A DNA stretch of 23,179 nucleotides from JANYJJ01 sp031386065. Its GTDB lineage: Bacteria > Pseudomonadota > Gammaproteobacteria > Burkholderiales > Burkholderiaceae_C. Location of the stretch: assembly GCA_031386065.1 (NCBI GenBank), contig JANNBZ010000175.1, positions 1 to 23,179 on the forward strand, written 5' to 3'. The translations under genes were made by a program, and so were the position numbers. The notes under the pieces were generated by a model that saw only the letters and a list, made by a program, of their open reading frames with translations, ran no database searches and was not told the DNA's origin. Position 1 is the first letter of the stretch, and each line of letters opens with the position of its first letter. Positions 6,084 through 15,199 of the stretch are shown one piece after another.

Positions 6084-7586
6084 CTATTCGAGATTCAGTT
6101 CCTGAATCTTCCGCGTGATGGTGTTGCGCCCGATGCCGAGCTTCTGCGCGGCTTCGATGCGGCGGCCCCGGGTGATGTCGAGCGCGGTGTGGATCAACTG
6201 CGCCTCGAACTTGCGCGTCAGGCAGTCCCACACATCGGGCACACCGGCCTGCAGCATCTCGCGGGCTTCGCGTTCCAGGCTGCCCAGCCAGGCTGACGCG
6301 GCGGCCGGCGCCGCATCGAGCAACACGGTCGCGGGCGAATGCACCGCAGGCACGGAAGGTTGAACCAAGGGCATCGGTTCAACCACCGCGAGCGCCTCGC
6401 TCGAAACGACGTGGGACCGCACGGGGGCGCTACTGGGCGCCTGCAATTCAGGAGGCAGGTCCTTAGGCTCGACCAGCTGCGCCGGTGCCATCACGGTCAA
6501 CCAGTGGCAGATGTTTTCAAGCTGCCGCACGTTGCCGGGGAACTCGAAGTTCATCAGCCGCGTGAGCGCCGCATCGGTGATGCGCTTGGCTTCGACGCCA
6601 AGGTCTTTCGCGCTTTTCTGAAGGAACAGCCGCGTCAGGGCCGGCACGTCTTCGCGACGTTCGCGCAAGGCCGGCAAGCGCAGGCGGATCACGTTCAGGC
6701 GGTGAAAAAGGTCTTCGCGAAAAACGCCCTGCTTCACGCGGTCTTCGAGGTTCTGATGCGTCGCGGCGATCACGCGCACATTGCTGCGCATCGGGTTGTG
6801 GCCGCCGACGCGGTAGAACTGTCCGTCGCTCAGCACGCGCAGCAGGCGCGTTTGCAGATCGAACGGCATGTCGCCGATTTCGTCGAGGAACAGGGTGCCG
6901 CCGTCGGCCTGCTCGAAGCGGCCGCGGCGGGTGGTTTGCGCGCCGGTGAAGGCACCGCGTTCATGGCCGAACAGTTCGCTCTCGAGCAGGTCTTTCGGGA
7001 TGGCGGCGGTGTTGATGGCCACGAACGGGCCGGTCGCACGCGGGCTGTGCTTGTGCAGCGCGCTGGCCACCAGTTCCTTGCCGGAACCCGACTCGCCGGT
7101 GATCAGCACCGTGACGATGCTCTGGCTGAGGCGGCCAATGGCGCGAAAGACGTCCTGCATCGCCACGGCCTGGCCGAGCATTTCGGGGACCTCGGTGACG
7201 CGCTCGTCGCGCACGTCTTCGCGCAGGCTTTCTTCGAGCGCGCGGCGGATCAGTTCAACCGCCTTCGGCACGTCGAACGGCTTCGGCAGGTACTCGAAGG
7301 CGCCGCCCTGGAAGGCGCTGACCGCGCTGTCGAGGTCGGAGTAGGCGGTCATGATGATGACCGGCAGCGCAGGGAATTTCTCTTTTACCTTGGTCAGCAG
7401 GTCGATGCCGCTGCCGCCGGGCATGCGGATGTCGGACACCAGCACCTGCGGCGCGCCGTCTTCCAGCGCGGCGAGCACGTCGCGCGGGTTGGTGAAGCTG
7501 CGCACCGCGAGGTCTTCACGCGCCAGTGCCTTTTCGAGCACGAAGCGGATGGATTGATCGTCGTCGACGATCCAGATGGGTTTCAT
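6084..7586 (-). CDS. ntrC: Nitrogen regulation response regulator NtrC (NR-I)
   Basis: 500 aa. The receiver domain (1-120) has acidic pocket D8-D10, phospho-acceptor D52, T80 and K102. The sigma-54 AAA+ domain has Walker A GESGSGKE (164-171), the sigma-54-contacting GAFTGA loop (211-216) and Walker B TLFLDEIGDM (231-240). A C-terminal Fis-type HTH follows ('RIEAAQKLGIGRNTITRKIQEL'). A Pro/Ala/Val-rich linker of about 50 residues before the HTH makes it slightly longer than enterobacterial NtrC (469 aa). Phosphorylated by NtrB, it activates sigma-54 promoters of nitrogen-assimilation genes such as glnA. It begins 43 bp after ntrB and is probably co-transcribed. Confidence 0.95.
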   Translation of the reverse strand: MKPIWIVDDDQSIRFVLEKALAREDLAVRSFTNPRDVLAALEDGAPQVLVSDIRMPGGSGIDLLTKVKEKFPALPVIIMTAYSDLDSAVSAFQGGAFEYLPKPFDVPKAVELIRRALEESLREDVRDERVTEVPEMLGQAVAMQDVFRAIGRLSQSIVTVLITGESGSGKELVASALHKHSPRATGPFVAINTAAIPKDLLESELFGHERGAFTGAQTTRRGRFEQADGGTLFLDEIGDMPFDLQTRLLRVLSDGQFYRVGGHNPMRSNVRVIAATHQNLEDRVKQGVFREDLFHRLNVIRLRLPALRERREDVPALTRLFLQKSAKDLGVEAKRITDAALTRLMNFEFPGNVRQLENICHWLTVMAPAQLVEPKDLPPELQAPSSAPVRSHVVSSEALAVVEPMPLVQPSVPAVHSPATVLLDAAPAAASAWLGSLEREAREMLQAGVPDVWDCLTRKFEAQLIHTALDITRGRRIEAAQKLGIGRNTITRKIQELNLE

Positions 7587-7629
7587 GCGCTGCCCTGGTT
7601 GCCGCGACAGACTGCGTCGAGCTTGTGGC

Positions 7630-8697
7630 TCAGGGCAGTGGAATCACGATCTTGAAGATGGTCTTGCCCGGTTCGCTTTCGCATTCGATGGTGCCCTGGT
7701 GCTGCTGGACAAAGGTTTGCGCCAGCGTCAAGCCGAGTCCCGATCCGCCTTCTCGCCCCGACACCAGGGGAAAGAAGATTCGCTCTCGGATCGATTCGGC
7801 GACGCCCGGCCCGTTGTCTTCGATATGCAATTCCAGTGCCAGTCGATAGCGTTGCTTGCCCAGCGTGACCTGCCGCGCGATGCGGGTGCGCAGCGTGATC
7901 AAGGCGTCGCTGGCCGCGATGCGGTCGACCAGAGCCTGCGCCGCGTTGTGGGCGATGTTGAGCACCGCCTGGATCAGTTGCTCGCGGTCGCCGCGGAAGT
8001 CGGGGATCGAGATGTCGTAGTCGCGCTTGACGGCCAGGCCGCGCGGAAACTCGGCCAGGATCAACGCCCTCACCCGCTCGCACACCTCGTGGATGTTCAC
8101 GTCGCTGACCACATGCGGCTTGCGGTGCGGCGCCAGCAAGCGGTCGACCAGCGCCTGCAGGCGGTCGGCCTCTTGAATGATGACCTGCGTGTATTCGCTC
8201 AGTGCGCGCGAGTCGAGCTCCATTTCAAGCAACTGCGCCGCACCGCGAATGCCGCCCAGCGGGTTCTTGATTTCATGCGCCAGGTTGCGTATCAGCTCCT
8301 TGTTGGCCTGCGCCTGCCCCAGCGCGCGCTCTTCGCGGTCCTGCCGGGTCTGCTGTTCGATCTCGACCAGTTCGACCACCACCGTGTCGCCCATGTCCAT
8401 CTGGTTGACGATCACGTGCACCGGCAGCGGCTCGCTGTGGCTGGCCGACGGGCGGCGCAACTGGGCTTCGAGGCGGCTGACTGAAAAGTCGTTGCGCATC
8501 ACGGCCGCCAGCGTTTCGCGCAGGCGCTGCGAGTCGACGAACCAGTCGAACATCGAACCACGCTGAACGCTGCTGCGCGACAGGCCGAGCACGCTCTCGA
8601 AGGCTGCGTTGGCAAACACGCAGCGGCCATCGCGGCCGACGATGGCAACCATCGTCGCCAGATGATCGAAGGCGATGTAGGGTGACGCGGCCGGCAC
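7630..8697 (-). CDS. ntrB: Nitrogen regulation sensor histidine kinase NtrB (NR-II)
   Basis: 355 aa from a GTG start at 8697. There is no ATG between the upstream gene's stop and the PAS domain. This start puts the phospho-accepting His of 'LAHEIKNP' at residue 141, close to His139 in E. coli NtrB. A PAS domain covers about 10-75 ('FDHLATMVAIVGRDG', 'VFANAAFE'). The HisKA H-box, N-box 'NIAHNAAQALVD', G1 'DNGPGV' and G2 'GGSGLGLTLA' are present. It is cytoplasmic with no membrane segment, and acts as kinase/phosphatase of NtrC under PII control. It starts 22 bp after the DUF4124 gene ends. No strong ribosome site is seen, so coupling is likely. Confidence 0.93.
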   Translation of the reverse strand: MPAASPYIAFDHLATMVAIVGRDGRCVFANAAFESVLGLSRSSVQRGSMFDWFVDSQRLRETLAAVMRNDFSVSRLEAQLRRPSASHSEPLPVHVIVNQMDMGDTVVVELVEIEQQTRQDREERALGQAQANKELIRNLAHEIKNPLGGIRGAAQLLEMELDSRALSEYTQVIIQEADRLQALVDRLLAPHRKPHVVSDVNIHEVCERVRALILAEFPRGLAVKRDYDISIPDFRGDREQLIQAVLNIAHNAAQALVDRIAASDALITLRTRIARQVTLGKQRYRLALELHIEDNGPGVAESIRERIFFPLVSGREGGSGLGLTLAQTFVQQHQGTIECESEPGKTIFKIVIPLP

Positions 8698-8719
8698 GGT
8701 CAGGCTCGGTGCTGCGGGA

Positions 8720-9274
8720 TCACTGTGGCAGCTTGCCGATCTCGCGCTTGATCGCGACGATGTCGGCTTCCTTGCGCGCAATGCCCGACTTCAGTTCGGT
8801 CACGCGGTCCAGGTACTTCTGGTAGTTGCGCTCGTCGCCACGCCGCTCGGGTTCGCCGCTGTTGTATTCCTTCTGCAAGGCGGCCAAGCGATCTTCTTCC
8901 TTGCGCAACTCGGCCTCGAGGATGCGCTTCGAGTCGGTGTCGCGCGAGCGCTGCTCGGCGGGGTCGACGCGGCCCTCTTGCGGGCGCGAACCGGCGTTGC
9001 CCGACGCACCGGACTGCCCCACAGCCACCACGCGCGGCTTCTGCGACTGGATCACCGTGATGGGCGCGCCTTCCAGCGTGCGGCAGCCTTTGTCCTTTGC
9101 TTCCTTGGCCGACAGCGCGTCGGTGTAGAGCACCGGGTTCCCGGGGCAGCGGTACACCGGCGGGCCCGAGGCCGCAGCCTGTGCCATCAGCGGGACCGGC
9201 CACACCGCCGCGACCACGTACGCCAGCCCGCCGACCCACGTCCATCTGGCTTCTTCGACCGGCACTCGCGTCAT
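8720..9274 (-). CDS. DUF4124 domain-containing exported protein
   Basis: 184 aa. ATG 9274 has GGAG 8 bp upstream. The N-terminus carries a hydrophobic signal or anchor (about 13-33, ending 'PLMAQAAASG'). The DUF4124 pattern follows: 'PVYRCPGNPVLYTDALSAKEAKDKGCRTLEG', with two cysteines that could form a disulfide. The C-terminal third is charged and heptad-like ('LEAELRKEEDRLAALQKEY', 'ITELKS...RKEADIVAIKREI' in style), suggesting a coiled coil. Function is unknown. It sits between glnA and ntrB, which I recall as a recurring arrangement in Burkholderiales. Confidence 0.8.
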   Translation of the reverse strand: MTRVPVEEARWTWVGGLAYVVAAVWPVPLMAQAAASGPPVYRCPGNPVLYTDALSAKEAKDKGCRTLEGAPITVIQSQKPRVVAVGQSGASGNAGSRPQEGRVDPAEQRSRDTDSKRILEAELRKEEDRLAALQKEYNSGEPERRGDERNYQKYLDRVTELKSGIARKEADIVAIKREIGKLPQ

Positions 9275-9385
9275 GCACTCACTCCGTGGCAAAACAGGGC
9301 GCGTCGACCTGCCGACGCCAGCGTCTGCGTGGGCATGCAGCGCGCTGCCGGATTGTCGCGCATGGCTTATGGCCTTGATCCAACG

Positions 9386-9410
9386 AAAAAGGGACGGCAA
9401 TGCCGTCCCT
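9386..9410 (-). terminator. Rho-independent terminator after glnA
   Basis: On the minus strand a GC-rich stem, AGGGACGGCA paired with TGCCGTCCCT (9390-9410), is followed by TTTTT (9386-9390), 20 bp after the glnA stop. This would largely separate glnA transcription from the DUF4124-ntrB-ntrC genes downstream, unless there is readthrough. Confidence 0.9.
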
Positions 9411-9429
9411 TCGGTTCGCGTGAAACGGA

Positions 9430-10845
9430 TCACAGGGTGTAGTACATGTCGAACTCGACCGGGTGGGTGGCCATGCGGAAGCGGGTCACGTCCTGCATCT
9501 TCAATTCGATGTAGGCGTCGATGTAGGCATCGGTGAAGACGCCGCCCTTGGTCAGGAAGGCGCGGTCCTTGTCCAGGTAGTCCAGCGCCTGGTCGAGGCT
9601 GTGGCACACCGTCGGGATCAGCTTGTCTTCTTCCGGCGGCAGGTGGTACAGGTCCTTGCTGGCGGCTTCGCCAGGGTGGATCTTGTTTTCCACGCCGTCC
9701 AGACCGGCCATCAGCATGGCCGAGAAGCCGAGGTACGGGTTCATCAGCGGATCGGGGAAGCGCGCTTCGACGCGCCGGCCCTTCGGGTTGGCCACGAACG
9801 GAATGCGGATCGACGCCGAGCGGTTCTTCGCCGAATACGCCAGCTTGACCGGTGCTTCGAAGCCAGGCACCAGGCGCTTGTACGAGTTGGTGCCGGGGTT
9901 GGTGATGGCGTTCAGCGCGCGCGCGTGCTTGATGATGCCGCCGATGTAGAACAGCGCGTACTCGCTGAGCCCGGCGTAGCCGTCGCCTGCGAACAGGTTC
10001 TTGCCGTCTTTCCAGACCGACTGGTGCACGTGCATGCCGCTGCCGTTGTCGCCGACGATGGGCTTGGGCATGAAGGTGGCCGTCTTGCCATACGAGTGCG
10101 CGACGTTCTGGATCACGTACTTTTGCAATTGAACCCAGTCGGCGCGCTGCAGCAGCGTGCTGAACTTGGTGCCGATTTCCATCTGGCCGGCGGTGGCCAC
10201 TTCATGGTGATGCACTTCGCACGGGATGCCCAGCGATTCGAGCACCAGGCACATCTCGGAGCGCATGTCCTGGAACGAATCGACCGGCGGCGTCGGGAAG
10301 TAGCCGCCCTTCACTGTGGGCCGATAGCCCGAGTTGCCGTGCTCGTATTCCTTGCCGGTGTTCCAGGCGCCTTCTTCGGATTCGATCTTCGAGAAGCAGC
10401 CCGACATGTCGTTGCCCCAGCGCACGCTGTCGAAGACGAAGAATTCGGGCTCCGGGCCGAACAGCGCGGTGTCGCCCAGGCCGGAGGCTTTCATGTAGGC
10501 CTCGGCGCGCTTGGCCAGCGAACGCGGGTCGCGCTCGTAGGGCTTGCCGTCACCGGGCTCGACCACGTCGCAGGTCAGGATCAGCGTGGGCTCTTCGAAG
10601 AACGGGTCGACGTTGGCGGTGTTCGGGTCGGGCATGAGCTGCATGTCCGAGGCTTCGATGCCTTTCCAGCCGGCGATCGACGAACCGTCGAAGGCGTGGC
10701 CGGAGGTGAACTTGTCTTCATCGAAATGGGACACCGGCACGGAAACGTGCTGCTCTTTGCCGCGGGTGTCGGTGAAACGGAAATCAACGAACTTGATCTC
10801 GTTTTCCTTCACCATCTTCATCACGTCGGCGACGGTCTTGGCCAT
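9430..10845 (-). CDS. glnA: Glutamine synthetase, type I
   Basis: 471 aa. ATG 10845 is preceded by AGGAG at 7 bp spacing. It converts glutamate, ammonia and ATP to glutamine as a cytoplasmic dodecamer. Signatures include 'FDGSSIAGWKGIEASDM', 'GYFPTPPVDSFQDMRSE', the Mg-binding 'GTKFSTLLQRADWVQLQKYV' region, 'GDNGSGMHVHQS', 'NPGTNSYKRLVPGFEAPV', and the adenylylation Tyr in 'KDLYHLPPEEDKLIP' near residue 400. It is therefore the adenylylation-controlled beta subtype. A terminator follows, and a sigma-54-type promoter precedes it, fitting NtrC control from the neighbouring ntrBC genes. Confidence 0.97.
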   Translation of the reverse strand: MAKTVADVMKMVKENEIKFVDFRFTDTRGKEQHVSVPVSHFDEDKFTSGHAFDGSSIAGWKGIEASDMQLMPDPNTANVDPFFEEPTLILTCDVVEPGDGKPYERDPRSLAKRAEAYMKASGLGDTALFGPEPEFFVFDSVRWGNDMSGCFSKIESEEGAWNTGKEYEHGNSGYRPTVKGGYFPTPPVDSFQDMRSEMCLVLESLGIPCEVHHHEVATAGQMEIGTKFSTLLQRADWVQLQKYVIQNVAHSYGKTATFMPKPIVGDNGSGMHVHQSVWKDGKNLFAGDGYAGLSEYALFYIGGIIKHARALNAITNPGTNSYKRLVPGFEAPVKLAYSAKNRSASIRIPFVANPKGRRVEARFPDPLMNPYLGFSAMLMAGLDGVENKIHPGEAASKDLYHLPPEEDKLIPTVCHSLDQALDYLDKDRAFLTKGGVFTDAYIDAYIELKMQDVTRFRMATHPVEFDMYYTL

Positions 10846-10944
10846 CAAATTCTCCTGGAGGGACGCTTGTGGGGGGAATGATTTTCAGCGGGGGAAGGCA
10901 CACCGACACGTCACGCGGACGCCTCAAAAATGCGCACAGGAATG

Positions 10945-10960
10945 TAGCAGAAAGCGTGCC
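10945..10960 (-). promoter_or_regulatory. Sigma-54 (-24/-12) promoter candidate for glnA
   Basis: Read on the minus strand, GGCACGCTTTCTGCTA begins at 10960. GG (-24) and GC (-12) are separated by exactly 10 bases, and GGCACG matches the consensus TGGCACG-N4-TTGCW closely. It lies about 100 bp before the glnA start. A palindrome TGGTGC-N8-GCACCA at 11022-11041, about 60-80 bp further upstream, is a possible activator site. Its arms are in the opposite order to the classical NtrC box (GCACC...GGTGC). Confidence 0.6.
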
Positions 10961-11063
10961 GACGCCAGCCGGTTCAACAGACGCATCGCAGCGGCGATGG
11001 ATGACGAAAAATGCCTTCGTCTGGTGCATCCAGTCGCACCATCCCGGGCAGTTTTCTGTCGAT

Positions 11064-11879
11064 TCAACGCACCAATTCGGGGCCGAGCTGGGCGCCGTGC
11101 GCGTTGAGTCCGGCCAGCATCGCCCCGTACGCTGCAGGCAAAAGGTCGGCGTTGCCCTTCACGCCCAATTCGATGTGACGACCCCACTGCGGGTGATCGA
11201 CGCTGGGCAGGCTGAAAACCTTGACCCCGGCGAACTGCGCTTCGATGGATTCCATCAGCGGCGTCAGCGCGGCCTCCATGGCGCCGAAGACGATCACCGA
11301 TTTCTCGCTCAGCGCCGGCCCGCGCTGCAAATGCGGGTAGTGCTGGTCGAGCACCCACTCGATCATCGGCCAGGCCATCACCGGGAAGCCGGGCACGAAG
11401 TACACCCCGCCCGCACCGCCGGCGGTGGAGGGCAGCGAAAAGCCGGCAATCTTGTTGAACGGGTTCGGGATGATGGCGGCGCCGACCGGGAACACGCCCA
11501 TGTTCAGCCGGTGCACGTTGTCGTGCCGGTCGGGCTCGAAGGGCTTGCCCTGCTCGGCCGCGGTTTCGCGCATGCGCTCGACGATGAAGTCGCGCGCCTG
11601 CGGGTGCAGCGCCAGTTCGACGCCGAATGCGCGCGCGGCGCACTGGCGTGTGTGGTCGTCGGGCGTGGCACCGATGCCGCCGCAAGAGAACACCACGCCG
11701 CCGCTGCCGAAGGCGTGCGCCAGGTCGGCGGTGATGCGCGCCGGGTCGTCACCCACATAGCGCGCCCACGACAGCGCCAGGCCGCGCGCGGCCAGCAGTT
11801 CGATCACCTTGGGCAGGTGTTTGTCCTGGCGTTTGCCGGACAGGATTTCGTCGCCGATGATGAGCAGGCCGAAGTTCAT
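11064..11879 (-). CDS. CinA-like molybdopterin-binding (MoCF) domain protein
   Basis: 271 aa. It begins 'MNFGLLIIGDEILSGKRQDKH', the typical start of the CinA/MoCF_biosynth fold, and has 'FSCGGIGATPDDHTRQC', the substrate-loop signature (GGxGxTxDD). 'NPFNKIAGF' and 'GVYFVPGFPVMAWPM' also match CinA N-terminal domains. The C-terminal amidase domain of full CinA is absent. The family includes nucleotide/ADP-ribose pyrophosphatases; the exact substrate is not inferable. It starts 12 bp after the EI24 gene with no clear ribosome site, so coupling is likely. Confidence 0.85.
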   Translation of the reverse strand: MNFGLLIIGDEILSGKRQDKHLPKVIELLAARGLALSWARYVGDDPARITADLAHAFGSGGVVFSCGGIGATPDDHTRQCAARAFGVELALHPQARDFIVERMRETAAEQGKPFEPDRHDNVHRLNMGVFPVGAAIIPNPFNKIAGFSLPSTAGGAGGVYFVPGFPVMAWPMIEWVLDQHYPHLQRGPALSEKSVIVFGAMEAALTPLMESIEAQFAGVKVFSLPSVDHPQWGRHIELGVKGNADLLPAAYGAMLAGLNAHGAQLGPELVR

Positions 11880-11891
11880 GGGTGGTGGTGA

Positions 11892-12773
11892 TCAGGCAGG
11901 TGGAAGGGGCAGCATCGGTTGTGCATCCGGCGGCGACGCAGGCGTTTGCAGCGGCACGACGGATGGTGGCAACGCCGTCTGCAGCGCGCGCAGATTTTGT
12001 AGGGCAGACAGCGCGTAGTGCGCGAACCAGAGCGCCGAGAACGCGAACACCAGGGTGTAGATCCAGATCGCCACCGGCACCAGCACCGGAGCCAGCGCGA
12101 TCACCATCACACCCGAAGCCCACACCAGCGATGGCGCCGCACCCAGGTAGCCGGTCAGCACGCCGATGCCCAGCAGCGGCCCGCGGTGCAGGCGGATCAG
12201 CTCGCGCCGCTCGTCCTGGCTGGCGTGTTCGGCCAGCACGTCGTAGCTCATCACCTTGTAGGTCAGCCAGCCCCAGATCAGCGGCGGCACCAGCAGCACC
12301 AGCGGCGGCACCAGCCACAGCGGAATCGACACCAGCAGCGCCAGCAGCGCCACCAAGGTTGCCCAGAGTCCACCGAACAGCGAGCCGGCGAACGACCCGC
12401 CGTTCTTGCGTTCGAGCGTCGGGAAGCGACGCTGCGCCACCAGCTTCAGCATGGCCGGCACCATCAACGTCGCCACCACCAGCAAGGACACGACCACGAT
12501 GATCGGCGTCACCACGAACACCACCAGCAGCGGCGCCAGCACCAGCTTCAGACCACCGAAGCCGATACCGTCCAGCCAGCCCAGCAGCGCCCCGACGACG
12601 GCCCAGGAGTCCATCAGCGCGCGCACGGCATCGACGCTCGGGGTCCAGAAGAAATAGCCCAGCCCCAGCGCCAGCACCACCATCACGGCCAACGGCAGCA
12701 GCGACAGCAGAATGACTTTCGGGTGCACACAGTAGGCTGCGGCGCGCCAGAACGAATCAAGCAGCAGTTTCAT
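11892..12773 (-). CDS. EI24 domain (CysZ-like) integral membrane protein
   Basis: 293 aa. ATG 12773 (MKLLLDSFWRAAAYCVHPKV) is the family-type start; longer frames lack a sensible N-terminus. Several hydrophobic segments are visible: about 22-48 ('VILLSLLPLAVMVVLALGL'), about 83-115, about 145-185 ('LWATLVALLALLVSIPLWL') and about 220-262. The EI24 family includes the sulfate transporter CysZ, but substrate is not predictable here. The C-terminal 30 residues are Pro-rich. It lies between the AIM24 gene (38 bp) and the CinA-like gene (12 bp) in a minus-strand group. Confidence 0.82.
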   Translation of the reverse strand: MKLLLDSFWRAAAYCVHPKVILLSLLPLAVMVVLALGLGYFFWTPSVDAVRALMDSWAVVGALLGWLDGIGFGGLKLVLAPLLVVFVVTPIIVVVSLLVVATLMVPAMLKLVAQRRFPTLERKNGGSFAGSLFGGLWATLVALLALLVSIPLWLVPPLVLLVPPLIWGWLTYKVMSYDVLAEHASQDERRELIRLHRGPLLGIGVLTGYLGAAPSLVWASGVMVIALAPVLVPVAIWIYTLVFAFSALWFAHYALSALQNLRALQTALPPSVVPLQTPASPPDAQPMLPLPPA

Positions 12774-12811
12774 CGCGACGAGGATACGGGAGCCTGGCTC
12801 GGGCCGACGGG

Positions 12812-13639
12812 TCAGTCTTCGTCGCCACCGCCCAAGATGCCGCCCATCGCGCCACCCAGCAGGCCGCCGCCGACCAGGCCGCCCAGCAGCGAGCCTTCTT
12901 CGCGCGAGCCGCCACGCTGTGGCGCGGCCGCGAACACACGCGAGGCCAGGCGCGAGAACGGCAGGCTTTGCAGCCACACCGTGCCAGGCCCGGTGACCTT
13001 GGCGAAGAACAGGCCTTCGCCGCCGAACAGTGCCGTCTTCACCTTGCCGACGTACTGGATCTCGAAATTCACGTTCGGTGTGAACGCGACAACGCAGCCG
13101 GTGTCGATCAGCAGCGTCTGCCCGGGCTGCAGGTCACGCTTGAGCACGGTGCCGCCGGCGTGCACGAAGGCCAGACCGTCGCCTTCGAGCTTTTGCATGA
13201 TGAAGCCCTCGCCGCCGAAGAAGCCCACCGACATCTTCTGCTGCAGGTAGATGCCCAGCGACACGCCCTTGGCGGCGCACAGAAACGCGTCTTTCTGGCA
13301 GATCAGCATGCCGCCGAGCTGGCGCAGGTTCATCGGCAATATCTTGCCGGGGTACGGCGCCGCGAAGGCCACGCGCAGCTTGGTCGAGGCCTGGTTGGTG
13401 TAGACCGTGGTGAACAGCGACTCGCCGGTGATCAGCCGCTTGCCCGCACCCATCAACTTGCCCAGCAAGCCGCCCTGGCTGGCCGAGCCGTCACCGAACA
13501 CGGTGTCCATGCCGATGCCGGCGTCCATGTACATCATGCTGCCGGCTTCGCCGACGGCTGCTTCGCCCGGGTCGAGCTCGACCTCGACGAACTGCATCTC
13601 CGAGCCCTTGATTTCGTAATCGACCACGTCCATCGCCAT
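12812..13639 (-). CDS. AIM24 / TIGR00266 family protein
   Basis: 275 aa. ATG 13639 has AAGGAG at 8 bp spacing. The family pattern is 'MQFVEVELDPGEAAVGEAGSMMYMD', 'GESLFTTVYTN', 'GFFGGEGFIMQKLEGDGLAFVHAGG', 'FEIQYVGKVKTALFGGEGLFFAKVTGPG' and 'WLQSLPFSRLA'. It ends in a Gly-rich tail (GGLVGGGLLGGAMGGILGGG) typical of the bacterial members. These are tryptophan-RNA-binding-attenuator-like folds with unknown function; mitochondrial AIM24 affects inner-membrane organisation. It is the first gene of a three-gene minus-strand group and divergent from the diguanylate cyclase gene. Confidence 0.88.
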   Translation of the reverse strand: MAMDVVDYEIKGSEMQFVEVELDPGEAAVGEAGSMMYMDAGIGMDTVFGDGSASQGGLLGKLMGAGKRLITGESLFTTVYTNQASTKLRVAFAAPYPGKILPMNLRQLGGMLICQKDAFLCAAKGVSLGIYLQQKMSVGFFGGEGFIMQKLEGDGLAFVHAGGTVLKRDLQPGQTLLIDTGCVVAFTPNVNFEIQYVGKVKTALFGGEGLFFAKVTGPGTVWLQSLPFSRLASRVFAAAPQRGGSREEGSLLGGLVGGGLLGGAMGGILGGGDED

Positions 13640-13813
13640 CGCTGTTGCTCCTTGGTTTGGCTGCAGGGCGAATGGTATCGCCGCCGTGTGAAGCCGCCGT
13701 TTCAGGCCCGCAGCGGCGCCGATACGCAATTGCTTGCAACTCACCCCCCTTTTCGCGATGTTCGCGGGGCACGCCGACGCGCGAGAATCAGAATCCGTCG
13801 CAACGGCCGCGTC

Positions 13814-15028
<1,215 letters not shown>

Positions 15029-15078
15029 TCCGAAGCACGGCCATCGGCCCGCCAAGGCCCCGGCGATAGACTGCCGCC

Positions 15079-15198
15079 ATGCTCGTCGCCGCGCCCGCTT
15101 CAGCCCCTGCACCCGACTCCCGCGTGACGCCGCACTTCGGCGACAGCCACGTGCAGCGCTTCAGCAGCGTCAAGACGTCTTCATCGCCCTGGGTTTGA
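15079..15198 (+). CDS. Possible 39-aa leader-like ORF before the Na/Pi transporter
   Basis: ATG 15079 to TGA 15196-15198, reading MLVAAPASAPAPDSRVTPHFG and onward to SSSPWV. It ends one base before the GTG start of the transporter gene, which could permit coupled translation. There is no ribosome site or known family, and the Pro/Ala/Ser composition is what random high-GC frames give. It is listed only because of the tight junction. Confidence 0.15.
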   Translation: MLVAAPASAPAPDSRVTPHFGDSHVQRFSSVKTSSSPWV

Positions 15199-15199
15199 T

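Noticed and set aside
9463..10881. 472-codon open frame on the plus strand opposite glnA
   Set aside because: It mirrors the glnA coding frame in high-GC sequence, with no protein-like composition or ribosome site. The long plus-strand frame opposite ntrC (6339-7655) is the same effect.
11022..11041. TGGTGC-N8-GCACCA palindrome as an NtrC box
   Set aside because: The arm order is reversed relative to the NtrC consensus, so it is mentioned with the promoter but not called as a site.
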